Shown piece after piece: positions 26,990-36,206 of a DNA stretch of 64,000 bases. Numbering within the stretch: the first letter of the stretch is position 1; each line of letters begins with the position of its first letter. The stretch is from positions 186,001 through 250,000 of the forward strand of contig JANSYS010000001.1 in the NCBI GenBank assembly GCA_024742275.1, in the 5' to 3' direction. A program made the position numbers and the translations under genes. This stretch comes from Alphaproteobacteria bacterium. GTDB taxonomy: Bacteria; Pseudomonadota; Alphaproteobacteria; Thalassobaculales; Thalassobaculaceae. Under the pieces are notes generated by a model, which was given only the letters and a program-made list of their open reading frames with translations, was not told the DNA's origin and ran no database searches.

Positions 26990-27514
26990 ATGGCCTCGTC
27001 GGGCAGCCCGCAGACCTACGCGATCCTCAGCATCCTGGCCGGCGCCCTGCTCGCCGGTCTCTATGTGACGCTGCCCTATTTCCAGGCATTCTTCACCCTC
27101 CCGGCGATCAACGACATCTCCACCGACCTCGAGGACCCGCCGGTTTTCCGAGACATCGGCGTCCCTCCCTATCCGCAGACTTTCATCTCCCTGCAACGGA
27201 ACGGCTACCCCAATCTCGAGAGCGTCTTGGTTCCGCTGCCGCCTGAGCAGACCTTCGATCGGGCCCGGGATGCCGCCATCGACATGGGCTGGCGGATCGC
27301 GGCGGCGACCGAGCCGAAGGACGGGGGCGAAGGGCGCCTTGAAGCTGTCGTGACCACACGGGTCTTTCGCTTCAAGGATGACGTAGCCGTCCGTCTGCGG
27401 CCGGCCGTCGGCGGAACCGAGGTCGACGTGCGGTCGCGTTCCCGCGTCGGGCGGCACGATCTAGGCGCGAACGCCCAACGGATTCGAGCGTTCCTGGAGC
27501 GACTGCAGCGATAG
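26990..27514 (+). CDS. DUF1499 family protein
   Basis: A 174-residue protein with an N-terminal helix (ILSILAGALLAGLYVTL, about 12-28) that anchors it or serves as a signal. The remaining domain ends with VTTRVFRFKDDVAVRLRP and RSRSRVGRHDLGANAQRIRAFLERL, the conserved core of DUF1499. Function of the family is unknown. It starts four bases after the decarboxylase-like gene and is probably in the same operon, though a functional link is not evident. Confidence 0.8.
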   Translation: MASSGSPQTYAILSILAGALLAGLYVTLPYFQAFFTLPAINDISTDLEDPPVFRDIGVPPYPQTFISLQRNGYPNLESVLVPLPPEQTFDRARDAAIDMGWRIAAATEPKDGGEGRLEAVVTTRVFRFKDDVAVRLRPAVGGTEVDVRSRSRVGRHDLGANAQRIRAFLERLQR

Positions 27515-27552
27515 CGACCGCTGCCGCCAGCAAGCGTCCGTCGGCGATGACG

Positions 27553-28605
27553 CTATGGGTCGGGCGGGCCCGGCCGGAGCGGTTGCGTCGCGTCCGCGCC
27601 CAGGCTGTCACCCCGTTTGCCGCTTTCCGGCACCTCCTGCGCCACCTCCGAGATCGACCCGCCGGGGACGGTCGGCGTGCCGGTAACGGTGCGCTCGCGA
27701 TGCCAAACGTAGAGCCCGGCGCCAACCAACAGGCAGGTGCCGGCGATGGTCGCGGTATCCGGATAGGACCCGAAGGCGAACAGGCCGATCAGAGTCGCCC
27801 AGATGATGGTGCTGTAGGAGAACGGCGCAAGAAGCGAGGCCGAAGCCATCATGAAGGCCCGGATCGTGAAGTACTGGCCGGCGGCGTGGCAGAGCGCGAT
27901 CGCCGCCAGCATGCCCCATTGAGTCGGCGTCGGCGTCTCCCAGCCGACCAGCCCCAGCGGCGCGATCACGATCACGCCGATCCCGGTCGACCAGATCAGG
28001 ATGGTCAGCGGCCCCTCGCGGCCGCGCATCGCGCGGGTGATGATCAGTCCACAGGCCCAACAGAACGACGACACGAGCGGGATCAACATCTCCGGAACGA
28101 AGGCCGCGGTTCCCGGCCGCAGGATCACCAGGATGCCGAGGAAACCGACCCCGACGGCCGCCCAGCGCCGCATCCCCACCTTCTCGCCGAGAAACGGGAT
28201 CGACAGGGCGGTCACGTAGAGCGGCGACGCGAAGCCGATGGCGGTCGCCGTCTCCAGTGGCAGCGCCCGCATGGCGTAGATGAACAGCGTCGCCGAGCCG
28301 ATCAGCAGCACGCCACGGACGATGTGGAGGATCGGCCGACTCGTCCGCATCGGCCGGTGCTCCCAACGTGCAACGACCACCGGCGCCAAAATCAGCGAGA
28401 CCAGGACATAGCGCAGAAGAATGATCCGTTCCGGAGGCATTCCCTGCCCCGCCAGCCCCTTGGCGATACCGTCCATGGCGGTGAACACGAACATCGCGAA
28501 CAGCAGCATTGCGATCGCCAGGGTCGGGCGATCCGCCGGCATGTCGACGGTCCCCGTCTTCTCCGAAGCACGGTCCGCCGACGTTGCAGGCCTGTTATTT
28601 GTCAT
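27553..28605 (-). CDS. DMT-superfamily transporter (EamA type, RhaT/YdcZ-like)
   Basis: A 350-residue membrane protein with about ten helices in two EamA repeats; each half ends with the usual P-containing helix (GFASPLYVTALSIPFLGEKVG; LAPFSYSTIIWATLIGLFAFG). The C-terminal ~45 residues are hydrophilic and rich in Pro and Gly. Closest in style to the S-adenosylmethionine/carnitine or riboflavin type DMT carriers, but the substrate cannot be assigned. Transcribed alone, convergent with the DUF1499 gene. Confidence 0.8.
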   Translation of the reverse strand: MTNNRPATSADRASEKTGTVDMPADRPTLAIAMLLFAMFVFTAMDGIAKGLAGQGMPPERIILLRYVLVSLILAPVVVARWEHRPMRTSRPILHIVRGVLLIGSATLFIYAMRALPLETATAIGFASPLYVTALSIPFLGEKVGMRRWAAVGVGFLGILVILRPGTAAFVPEMLIPLVSSFCWACGLIITRAMRGREGPLTILIWSTGIGVIVIAPLGLVGWETPTPTQWGMLAAIALCHAAGQYFTIRAFMMASASLLAPFSYSTIIWATLIGLFAFGSYPDTATIAGTCLLVGAGLYVWHRERTVTGTPTVPGGSISEVAQEVPESGKRGDSLGADATQPLRPGPPDP

Positions 28606-28791
28606 GGATGGCGTTCCGGGGCCGGTAGATAGAACCGACCGGTGGCGTGATACGGATCATAGTCACGGCTTTCCCAGCCGCGCAAAGCCTCTTCAACGGA
28701 AGGCCCTTCACGAGACCACGCTCCATTAGCTAGATTACCGTTGCCAAGGCAACGAATAAGACCGGAAACCCGGCATTCGGAGGAAGCAGCC

Positions 28792-30504
28792 ATGACCAAC
28801 GAAGCGAGTCTGATTATCCGAGGCGGCACGATCGTCGACGGAACCGGTGCCGCCGCCTACGAGGGCGACATCGCGCTCAGCGGTGACCGTATTCTCGCTG
28901 TCGGCGACATCGGCACAACCAGCGCAGCCGAGGAGATCGACGCCCGCGGCCGGATCGTCACGCCGGGCTTCGTCGATATCCACACCCACTACGACGGTCA
29001 GGCAGTCTGGGACCGGCATATGGCGCCGTCCGCCTGGCACGGCGTCACGACGGCGGTGATGGGGAACTGCGGCGTCGGTTTCGCTCCCTGCAAGCCCTCG
29101 GACCGGGAAAAGCTGGTCGAGTTGATGGAAGGGGTGGAGGACATCCCTGGCCCCGTCATGCATGAGGGCCTGAACTGGCAGTGGGAAAGCTTCGGCGAGT
29201 ATCTCGACATCCTCGACGGCCAGCCGCGCGACATCGATCTCTGCACCCTGCTGCCGCACGCGGCGCTGCGGGTCTACGTCATGGGCGAGCGCGCGATCCG
29301 TCACGAACCGGCCAACCAGGAAGACATCGCCCGGATGCGGGACCTGACCCGCGACGCCATCGAAGCCGGAGCGTTCGGTTTTTCGACGTCGCGGACCATC
29401 AGCCACAAGACCCTGGCCGGAGAGTTGACGCCGACCCTGCGCGCGCATGAGGACGAATTGACAGGCATCGCGCTGGGCATGAAGGAGGCCGGGTCCGGGT
29501 TCCTCGAAATCGTCTCGGACTGGAACGAACCGAGCCCCGAAGGCGAATTCGCGGTGCTGCGGCGCGTGATCGAGAAGAGCGGCCGCACGGCGGTCTTTTC
29601 CCTCACCCAGCGCCACGACCGCCCGGACTTCTGGCGCGATCTCATGCGGATGTCGAACGAAGCGAAGGCCGACGGACTGTCGATCCGTCCTGTGGCAGCC
29701 CCCCGCCCCATCGGCATCCTGCTTGGACTGGAGGGCAGCCAGAACCCGTTCTCCGGGACCGAGACCTATCGCTCGATCGCCCACCTGCCGCTCGACAAGC
29801 GGGTGGAAGCGATGCGCGACCCGGATGTCCGCGCGAGGATCCTGGCCGACGACCCGATCGAGAAGAGCACGTTCCCGCTCATCCATCGGATCTCGTTCTC
29901 CAAGATGTTCCGGCTTGGTTCACCTGCGAACTATGAGCCCAAGCGGGACGAATCGATCGCCGCGATCGCCGAGCAGGAAGGACGTACGCCCCAGGAGGTT
30001 GCCTACGACGTGCTTCTGGAGCGCGACGGCAAGGCTTTCATCTACACACCGCTGGTCAACTTCGTGAACTATGACATGTCGACGTCGGAGGCGATGCTGG
30101 CCGACCCGAACGTGATCATGGGCCTCGGGGATGGCGGCGCCCACGTGGGCTTCATCCTCGATGCCGGCTTCCCAACCTGGCTGATGAGCTACTGGGGCCG
30201 CGATCGTGCGCGGTTCCCGATGGAGGACGTGATCCGCCGGCTGACGTCCGACACCGCCGGCGCGGCGGGCCTCTCGGACCGCGGCGTCCTGGCCCCGGGC
30301 AAGAAGGCGGATGTCAATGTGATCGACTGGGACGCGGTCGGGTTTTCGGACCCCTACGTCACCTTCGATCTACCGGCTGGCGGCAAGCGTCTGCTGCAAC
30401 GGTCAGAAGGCTATGTCGCGACCATCGCCTCCGGCGAGGTCACCTATCGGGACGGCATCGCGACGGGCGCCCTACCCGGAAGGGTGGTCCGGGGCCAACG
30501 CTAG
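28792..30504 (+). CDS. N-acyl-D-amino-acid deacylase / D-aminoacylase family amidohydrolase
   Basis: A 570-residue amidohydrolase. After the N-terminal small beta domain (IIRGGTIVDGTG), the metal motif is FVDIHTHYDGQ and the cysteine ligand typical of D-aminoacylases is in GNCGVGFAP. GLGDGGAHVG supplies the catalytic Asp. Product assignment is to D-aminoacylase or the related N-acyl-D-glutamate deacylases. ATG at 28792 has GGAGGAAG upstream; the frame continues 17 codons further without motif. A strong hairpin follows the stop. Would release D-amino acids from N-acyl forms. Confidence 0.85.
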   Translation: MTNEASLIIRGGTIVDGTGAAAYEGDIALSGDRILAVGDIGTTSAAEEIDARGRIVTPGFVDIHTHYDGQAVWDRHMAPSAWHGVTTAVMGNCGVGFAPCKPSDREKLVELMEGVEDIPGPVMHEGLNWQWESFGEYLDILDGQPRDIDLCTLLPHAALRVYVMGERAIRHEPANQEDIARMRDLTRDAIEAGAFGFSTSRTISHKTLAGELTPTLRAHEDELTGIALGMKEAGSGFLEIVSDWNEPSPEGEFAVLRRVIEKSGRTAVFSLTQRHDRPDFWRDLMRMSNEAKADGLSIRPVAAPRPIGILLGLEGSQNPFSGTETYRSIAHLPLDKRVEAMRDPDVRARILADDPIEKSTFPLIHRISFSKMFRLGSPANYEPKRDESIAAIAEQEGRTPQEVAYDVLLERDGKAFIYTPLVNFVNYDMSTSEAMLADPNVIMGLGDGGAHVGFILDAGFPTWLMSYWGRDRARFPMEDVIRRLTSDTAGAAGLSDRGVLAPGKKADVNVIDWDAVGFSDPYVTFDLPAGGKRLLQRSEGYVATIASGEVTYRDGIATGALPGRVVRGQR

Positions 30505-30538
30505 ATCACACGGACGTTGGTGCTTTCCGAGCACGGCA

Positions 30539-30570
30539 ACTCCCCGGCTCCAGGCAGCCGGGGAGTCCTT
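30539..30570 (+). terminator. Rho-independent terminator after the deacylase gene
   Basis: ACTCCCCGGCT and AGCCGGGGAGT pair over 11 bases around a six-base loop, then CCTTATGT follows. It lies 35 bases after the stop codon. The arm sequence resembles the hairpins at 57077-57102 and 57131-57155. Confidence 0.7.
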
Positions 30571-30631
30571 ATGTCGGCACAGTGGAATCGAACAACGGCG
30601 GGGCAGCTCTATCGGCTCCCGGCTGTCGGAT

Positions 30632-30976
30632 TCAGTTGAGCAGCGTCTCGACGCAGGCCGCCGCCACGCGGCGGTCGCCGTCTTCGGTTCCGGGCATGGT
30701 AGTCCAGCCGGTATCCATCATCGCCTCATTGCGCTGGTATGACGGCTTGGCGCGGATATCCTCGATCTTCGAGCCGCGCTGGGAGTCTCGGCTCGCAAGC
30801 TCCACGCAGATCGGCAGCAGAGCGGCGCTGACTTCGGCGGTCGCCTGTTCGTTCGCGACGACCTGGGCCTTGCTGGTCGTCATCCAGAAGCCGGTTGTGA
30901 AGCCAGCGATCGTCGCGACGACTGCGCCGATTGCCGCGCCGAACAATAGCGGTTTCATCCAGGTAGGAAGAGTCAT
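30632..30976 (-). CDS. Small single-helix membrane protein, unknown
   Basis: A 114-residue protein beginning at ATG 30976, preceded by AAGGAA at a good distance. A helix at about residues 9-30 (LLFGAAIGAVVATIAGF) is followed by a 75-residue domain with two cysteines (LLPICVELAS, AAACVETLLN). Similar small proteins occur in alphaproteobacteria as uncharacterised proteins; I do not know a function. The gene faces an AT-rich upstream region and ends near the deacylase terminator. Confidence 0.6.
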   Translation of the reverse strand: MTLPTWMKPLLFGAAIGAVVATIAGFTTGFWMTTSKAQVVANEQATAEVSAALLPICVELASRDSQRGSKIEDIRAKPSYQRNEAMMDTGWTTMPGTEDGDRRVAAACVETLLN

Positions 30977-31302
30977 CAAAAATTCCTTGTTTGAAGAGAA
31001 AAAATATTTTTCTCACTCCGCATAAATATTGCATATTAGGATGTATTTTTAAAGTAAAATCCCCTGTTTTTAGTGATTCTGGCAAAAACCATTGTCGAAT
31101 TTTTCTAATTTTACCATTTTCGTCAGAACTTTTTTTGGGATAAATATTTTAAAATGGCCGCCTCCCGAAGACTCTTTTTCGTCGTCAACCACCTCAGTAG
31201 CTGCCACTAGCTCTATCAATCCGCCCCGTCGTTGACCCAAACGCGCAGCGCTCTCGACACCAGCGCTTGGGCACCACGCGCGTCAGGGTGTAAGCTCTGC
31301 GG
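30977..31302. other. AT-rich intergenic region
   Basis: About 325 bases between two divergent genes with no supported coding sequence. The middle (about 31000-31160) is strikingly AT-rich for this genome, with runs of A and T. It would serve as promoter DNA for both flanking genes. I see no clear operator, riboswitch or RNA gene. Confidence 0.6.
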
Positions 31303-32115
31303 ATGAAAAACAAACCTCCCCTTCGCCTCGGCCTGATCGGCGCCGGTGCCATCGGTGCTCACGTCATCGAGTTCGTCGCCCGCGAACTGTCCGACCGGAT
31401 CGACATCCCCACCGTCCTTGTCCGGACCCCGCGCCCCGCCGCCGCCAACGGACCGGAATTCCTGACTGATCCGATCGATTTCCATGCAGGCACCTACGAT
31501 GTGGTACTCGAGGGGGCCGGACACCAGGCGGTGCGGGACCATGTGGTCCCGCTGCTACGACGCGGCGTCCGGGTCATCGTCACCTCGATCGGCGCATTCA
31601 CAGACGACGCGCTCTACGAACGCTGCCGGGAAGCGGCCGAAGCGGGCGGTACCTCCCTCACCCTGGCATCAGCCGGGATCGGCGCCTTGGATATCCTCTC
31701 CGGCGCCGCGGTCGGGGGGCTGGACTCTGTGGAGATGACCGTGCGCAAGGACCCGAGCGCCTGGTACGGCACAGCGGCGGAAACGGCGTTCAATCTAGAC
31801 GCCATGACGGATCCCACCGTGATCTTCGAGGGAACGGCCCGCGACGGCGCTGCAATGTATCCGCAGAACGTGAACATTTCGGCGGCCGTGGCGCTCGCCG
31901 GGATCGGCCTCGACCGGACCCGACTGACCATCGTCGCCGACCCGACGATCGAGACCCATATCATCACCGTCGAAGCACGCGGCGCCTTCGGATCGTTCTC
32001 CTTCACGGAGGATGTCGCCGTCGCCGATGAGAACCGTAAGACCGGCAAGATCGTCGCCATGGCGGTTACCAAGACCGTCCGACAGCTCGCCAGCGCGGTG
32101 CGGATCGGGGGATGA
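31303..32115 (+). CDS. nadX: L-aspartate dehydrogenase
   Basis: A 270-residue NAD(P)-dependent enzyme of the NadX type, converting L-aspartate to oxaloacetate/iminoaspartate. The N-terminal Rossmann motif is LIGAGAIGAHV. The C-terminal domain shows NVNISAAVALAGIG, the conserved aspartate-dehydrogenase segment, with the catalytic His likely in the DPTIETHII stretch. It could start NAD synthesis in place of NadB or act in aspartate catabolism; the flanking amidase does not settle which. It has its own promoter region upstream. Confidence 0.85.
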   Translation: MKNKPPLRLGLIGAGAIGAHVIEFVARELSDRIDIPTVLVRTPRPAAANGPEFLTDPIDFHAGTYDVVLEGAGHQAVRDHVVPLLRRGVRVIVTSIGAFTDDALYERCREAAEAGGTSLTLASAGIGALDILSGAAVGGLDSVEMTVRKDPSAWYGTAAETAFNLDAMTDPTVIFEGTARDGAAMYPQNVNISAAVALAGIGLDRTRLTIVADPTIETHIITVEARGAFGSFSFTEDVAVADENRKTGKIVAMAVTKTVRQLASAVRIGG

Positions 32116-32148
32116 CCGGCCGCGTCGTCGACGCACCTCTGCTCCGTC

Positions 32149-33450
32149 CTACCCCCTCAGCAGCTCCTCGACCGCAAGCGCAATGCCCATCAGCTTTGCG
32201 TCGTCGTAGAACCCACCGACCAGCTGTAGGCCGACCGGAGCCCCTTCGGTCGGCAGGGGCAGGCTGATCGCAGGCGCTCCGGCATAGTTGGCGATCGACG
32301 TCAGGTCGGCCTGGTTTACCGGCGGTGTCCCGTCGGCCGCGAAGGCGATCTGCGGAACGGTCGGGAGCACAAGGGCGTCGACATCCTCCAACGCGGCGTT
32401 GATCCGCTCACCCGCGTCCTCGATCCGCCGGAAGGCCTTGACGTACTTGAAGGCTGGCGCATTCCGGCCGTAGGACAGCATACCCGCCAGGGTCTCCGAG
32501 AAAGCCTCGGGATGGCTGTCCCAAAGTCGTTCGAGAGCGACGGCGCCCTCCGCTTCCATGACCAGCAGCGCGGCCCGGCGCAGCAGCGAAAGATCTCCCA
32601 GCCCCAGTCGGACCTGGCGAATGGTGACCCCGTCCGCCCGCAACAGGTCGAGGGCCGCGTCGATCACCCCTTGAACCGCCGGTTCGATCTCGCAGGCATC
32701 GACCTCTGCCGGCCACCCGAGAACGAGCCCGCCAAGGTCGGTCTCCTCCGGCGCAGTGTTCGCCAGAACCGGCAAGGACAAAGCCAGATCTGCCACCGAA
32801 CGGGCGAGCGGGCCGACATGGTCGAGCGTCCAGGAGAGCGGCGTCACGCCGGCGGTTGGCAGAAGATCGAAACTCGGCTTGAAACCGACCACGCCGCAAT
32901 AGGCCGCCGGAATGCGAACCGATCCGAGCGTATCGGTCCCGAGCGCGAGAGGCAGCAACCCGGCCGCCACCGCCGCCGCCGAGCCGCCGGACGACCCGCC
33001 TGGCGTGTGTCCCGGCATTGCCGGATTGTCCACGCGCCCCCGATGGGGATTGTCGCTGGTGGCGCCAAGCGCCGCCTCGTGCATGGCGAGCTTGGCCAGC
33101 GGTATCGCGCCCCCCTCGCGCAAACGGGCGGTCACCGTAGCGTCACGATCCGGCGTCCAGACCGTGGCCAGGCCATTTGTCGTCGGTCGACCGGCGACGT
33201 CGATATTGTCCTTGAGCCCGATCGGAATGCCATCGAGCTCCGACAGGGTCTTGCCGGCCCCTCGCCGGGCGTCGCTCTTGCGGGCGGCGGCCAAGGCGCC
33301 CTCGGCATCTACGTCCCAGACCGCGTTCAGGGTCGGCGCCGCCGCTTCGATCGCCGCCAGATGCGCCGTCACCAGATCGACAGAGGAAATCGCCCCGTCC
33401 TCGAGTCCGCCCACCATCTCGGAGAGCGAGAGATCCGACAATCCCGTCAT
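32149..33450 (-). CDS. Amidase signature family hydrolase
   Basis: A 433-residue amidase with the Ser-cisSer-Lys triad: the lysine in GLKDNIDVAG (about residue 78), GGSSGGSAAAVAAG with the cis-Ser and the nucleophile in the downstream LGTDTLGSVRIPAAYCG. Family members hydrolyse amides, allophanate or act as GatA; without gatB/gatC neighbours this is a free-standing hydrolase. Substrate unknown. The gene is convergent with the aspartate dehydrogenase gene and follows the MmgE/PrpD gene on the same strand by about 60 bases. Confidence 0.85.
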   Translation of the reverse strand: MTGLSDLSLSEMVGGLEDGAISSVDLVTAHLAAIEAAAPTLNAVWDVDAEGALAAARKSDARRGAGKTLSELDGIPIGLKDNIDVAGRPTTNGLATVWTPDRDATVTARLREGGAIPLAKLAMHEAALGATSDNPHRGRVDNPAMPGHTPGGSSGGSAAAVAAGLLPLALGTDTLGSVRIPAAYCGVVGFKPSFDLLPTAGVTPLSWTLDHVGPLARSVADLALSLPVLANTAPEETDLGGLVLGWPAEVDACEIEPAVQGVIDAALDLLRADGVTIRQVRLGLGDLSLLRRAALLVMEAEGAVALERLWDSHPEAFSETLAGMLSYGRNAPAFKYVKAFRRIEDAGERINAALEDVDALVLPTVPQIAFAADGTPPVNQADLTSIANYAGAPAISLPLPTEGAPVGLQLVGGFYDDAKLMGIALAVEELLRG

Positions 33451-33511
33451 GGCAACCCAGTCAACCCGTCCGCTACGTCACCGCTTTGCCTGCGCCCCAA
33501 TAACCTCGGCG

Positions 33512-34897
33512 TCAAGCCGCCACCATCATGTCCAGCAGAACGCGGACATCGTTCAGGCTCTCCAGTTGGTCGATCAGGGAGATGAGCTTGTCCGCATTCT
33601 CGGGCAGCAGGTTGCCGCGAGCATGGGCGAAGTTGCGCCGAAACTTAGCCAGATGCGCCTCTCGCGCCATCGGCTTCGCCGGATTGCCGTACACAGTGCC
33701 GACCGTACGCTCCAGTCGCCGACCGTCCTTGAGCACGATCGCTACAGACACTGGGGCGAAAGCGTTCGGGTCAGGGTTCTTGTCGACGGTCACCGAGACG
33801 CGGGCGCCGAGATCCAGCGTCGCCGCGTCCGCCAGGGCCGCGTCGGAAAAGTCGTCCAGGTCGAGCTTGCCGGCCACCAGCATACGGGCGGCCGTGTAGG
33901 GACCGGAAAGCCGGGCGTAGTTCGCTTTCATCCCGTCCGCGACCGGCCGGCCGATCAGCCGCTGGGTCAACGGCGGAACCGACGCATCGATCCTTTCGAC
34001 CGCGTCCGCTGTAAAGCCGTGTTCGCCCTGCAGACCGGAAACGGCGTCGATGAGACCGTGTGTCGCCCGTCCGCTCGGAAACGGCTTGTGGGCGACTTCG
34101 GTGATGCGCCAGATCTTTCCCAACCCGTCGACTAGCGCATCTCGGTCGTAGCCGTCCTCCATGACCCGAAGAAATCCAAACGGTCCCTCAAGGGTTCCAC
34201 GAGTCCCGGCGATTCCTTGTTCGGCCATGAGCGCGGCGACGACGGCATTGCGGGAACAGAAGCCGGCCTGCATGGCGAGCAGGGCCAAACCTTCCGTATG
34301 CGCCTGCATCGTACCTCCCGCCTGAGCGTAGTAGAGACCGAACGCATCGAGCAGCCGTCGTTGGTCGAAGCCGGCAACCGCCGCGATCGCCGCGACGCCG
34401 CCGAACCCGCCCGCCGTCGCTGGACGAAAGAACTTGAGACCGGTCGTGACCGCGTTGCCGATGGACGTGGAAACATCGACGCCTAGAACCAGGGCGCGCA
34501 GCAACGCTCGGCCGTCGATCGCCGCCCCCCGGCCGGCTCGCGCCTCGGCCTCGGCCAGAACCGCCGGCAGCAGGGTCGCCATCGGGTGCAGGACGGCCGC
34601 CTCATGAACGCAATCGAATTCGGAATTATGGATCAGGAAGCCGTTGACCGCCGCGGCCGCCGGGGTCGGCAGGCTGCCGCCGATACCCCAGATCCGACCG
34701 CCCGATCCCGGCGTTGCCGCCCGATAGCCGGCGATCCATTCATCCACATAGGGCGCTCGCGTCCCGGCAAGCCCGACCCCGAGGCTGTCCAGAAGAAAGA
34801 CCTTGGCGGCGGCGATCGCCTCGGCCGGGATCGCGTCGAACGGCGTCGAGACGACATGATCGGCGAAGGCTTCGATGGCATCGGGTCTGTCGGTCAT
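33512..34897 (-). CDS. MmgE/PrpD family protein
   Basis: A 461-residue member of the MmgE/PrpD fold, which includes 2-methylcitrate dehydratase and cis-aconitate decarboxylase. Typical features: FLLDSLGVGLAGTRAPY near the N-terminus, NGFLIHNSEFDCVHEAAVLHP and KPFPSGRATHGLIDA. The rest of the methylcitrate cycle is absent here, so it may act on another substrate; the family commonly sits beside amidases in catabolic clusters. Same strand as the amidase downstream. Confidence 0.85.
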   Translation of the reverse strand: MTDRPDAIEAFADHVVSTPFDAIPAEAIAAAKVFLLDSLGVGLAGTRAPYVDEWIAGYRAATPGSGGRIWGIGGSLPTPAAAAVNGFLIHNSEFDCVHEAAVLHPMATLLPAVLAEAEARAGRGAAIDGRALLRALVLGVDVSTSIGNAVTTGLKFFRPATAGGFGGVAAIAAVAGFDQRRLLDAFGLYYAQAGGTMQAHTEGLALLAMQAGFCSRNAVVAALMAEQGIAGTRGTLEGPFGFLRVMEDGYDRDALVDGLGKIWRITEVAHKPFPSGRATHGLIDAVSGLQGEHGFTADAVERIDASVPPLTQRLIGRPVADGMKANYARLSGPYTAARMLVAGKLDLDDFSDAALADAATLDLGARVSVTVDKNPDPNAFAPVSVAIVLKDGRRLERTVGTVYGNPAKPMAREAHLAKFRRNFAHARGNLLPENADKLISLIDQLESLNDVRVLLDMMVAA

Positions 34898-34987
34898 CGC
34901 CCTACTCTAGCGGCTATCGATCCGACGAACGGTAGCCGCCGGAGACGGCAACCGGAACCGGCTGAATCGTTCTCTTGGAAGACGGTC

Positions 34988-35662
34988 CTACTCGCCGGCT
35001 TCGGTGGCGGGCGTGTGACTGTGACCGTTCTCGAATCCGGCTGCCCGAGCCTGCCTCAATTCGGCGATCGACTGTGCCAGGATTTGCTGGGCCGACCGCA
35101 GGAAGAGGCCGGACATCAGCAACGCCACGATCACGTCCGGCCAGCCGGTTCCCGTCATCCAGACGAGACCGGCGGCGACTACGACGGCGATGTTGCCAAT
35201 CGCGTCGTTGCGCGAGCACAGCCACACGGATCGGACATTGGCGTCACCGTCGCGCCAATTGTAGAGAATCAGAACGCTCGCAACGTTCGCCGCCAGAGCC
35301 ATCAAACCGATACCGCTCATGACGGCAGCGTTCGGCACGCCGAGAACGAAGACCTGGTATACGGTCGTGGCGAATACCCCGACCCCCATCGCCGCAAGGG
35401 AAATTCCCTTGCCGAAAGCCGCCCAGGCGCGCCAACTTGCCGCCTTGCCGATGACCCAGAGACTGATGGCATAGGTCAAGCTGTCCGCCAGGAAATCGAG
35501 GCTGTCGGCTGTCAGCGCCATCGACCCGGCGAAGGCGCCGGCCGCCAGTTCGACCGCAAACATAGCGGCGTTGATGAGCACCACGGCGACGAGCGCGCGT
35601 TTGTATCCCCCCGACATGCCATCGAAAACGATCCCGCAGTCTTGCCCGCAACGTCCGGACAT
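34988..35662 (-). CDS. CDF-family cation transporter (short form)
   Basis: A 224-residue inner-membrane protein with about six helices. The metal-site residues of cation diffusion facilitators appear in ADSLDFLADSLTY (H/D-x3-D style site on helix II) and CSRNDAIGNIAVVVAAG (helix V, normally H-x3-D, here N-D). The cytoplasmic C-terminal domain is missing or reduced to a His-containing tail (NGHSHTPATEAGE). An N-terminal MSGRCGQDC adds cysteines that could bind metal. Zn, Co or Ni efflux is possible; not assignable. Confidence 0.75.
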   Translation of the reverse strand: MSGRCGQDCGIVFDGMSGGYKRALVAVVLINAAMFAVELAAGAFAGSMALTADSLDFLADSLTYAISLWVIGKAASWRAWAAFGKGISLAAMGVGVFATTVYQVFVLGVPNAAVMSGIGLMALAANVASVLILYNWRDGDANVRSVWLCSRNDAIGNIAVVVAAGLVWMTGTGWPDVIVALLMSGLFLRSAQQILAQSIAELRQARAAGFENGHSHTPATEAGE

Positions 35663-35777
35663 CGGTCACCTCCAGAGTTTCCTGAAGATGTCCCGTTGCG
35701 CTGGCGACGCCAAGCTAGGGTGTTAAGATATAACGACGGCGCGGCCGCACATTACGGCTGGGGCACAGGCGAAACAG

Positions 35778-36206
35778 CTACTTAAACAGGCGCGCGTCGG
35801 TCTTCGAAGAAAGGTCGATCCGGGCCAGGCAGTCACCCAGCCGCTCCTCGCCGCGCTCGCAGTCCAGGAAACTGTTGACCAGAACCTCGCCGATCTGAGC
35901 GCATTGTATGCCCGCCAGACTGACGATCAGCACGCTCGTCTTGTTCGGCCGGATCGGTGCGAGATCCATGGCCAGCCGGTTCTGGATCACGCCGTCCGTA
36001 TCGAAAACAAGCACCTCCATGTTGAACGCGGTGAAGGTCTGCTCAGACGGATTGCGGACGACAATGTAGGACCGACAGGCATTCTCAGCCGGCTCCAGCT
36101 TGTTTAGTTCGATGCCGATTCGCGCTTCGTCGGCACGCGCCGGCGGCGCGGCAGCAAGGCCGATCAGCACGGCCACAGCGGCGAAAATGCGAGCGCTCAT
36201 CGTCAT
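35778..36206 (-). CDS. Exported protein of unknown function
   Basis: A 142-residue protein with a clear signal peptide (MSARIFAAVAVLIGLAAAPPARA, cleavage around ARA-DEA). The mature domain has a predicted beta character, with conserved-looking NACRSYIVVRNPSEQTF and three cysteines. ATG at 36206 follows GGAGG; the frame continues further upstream without a signal peptide. I do not recognise a family. Predicted to be periplasmic. Confidence 0.65.
   Translation of the reverse strand: MTMSARIFAAVAVLIGLAAAPPARADEARIGIELNKLEPAENACRSYIVVRNPSEQTFTAFNMEVLVFDTDGVIQNRLAMDLAPIRPNKTSVLIVSLAGIQCAQIGEVLVNSFLDCERGEERLGDCLARIDLSSKTDARLFK

Noticed and set aside
30539-30631. Possible tRNA-like sequence after the deacylase gene
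   Set aside because: A GTGGAATCGAAC-like string is present, but no cloverleaf, acceptor stem or GGTTCGA loop can be formed.
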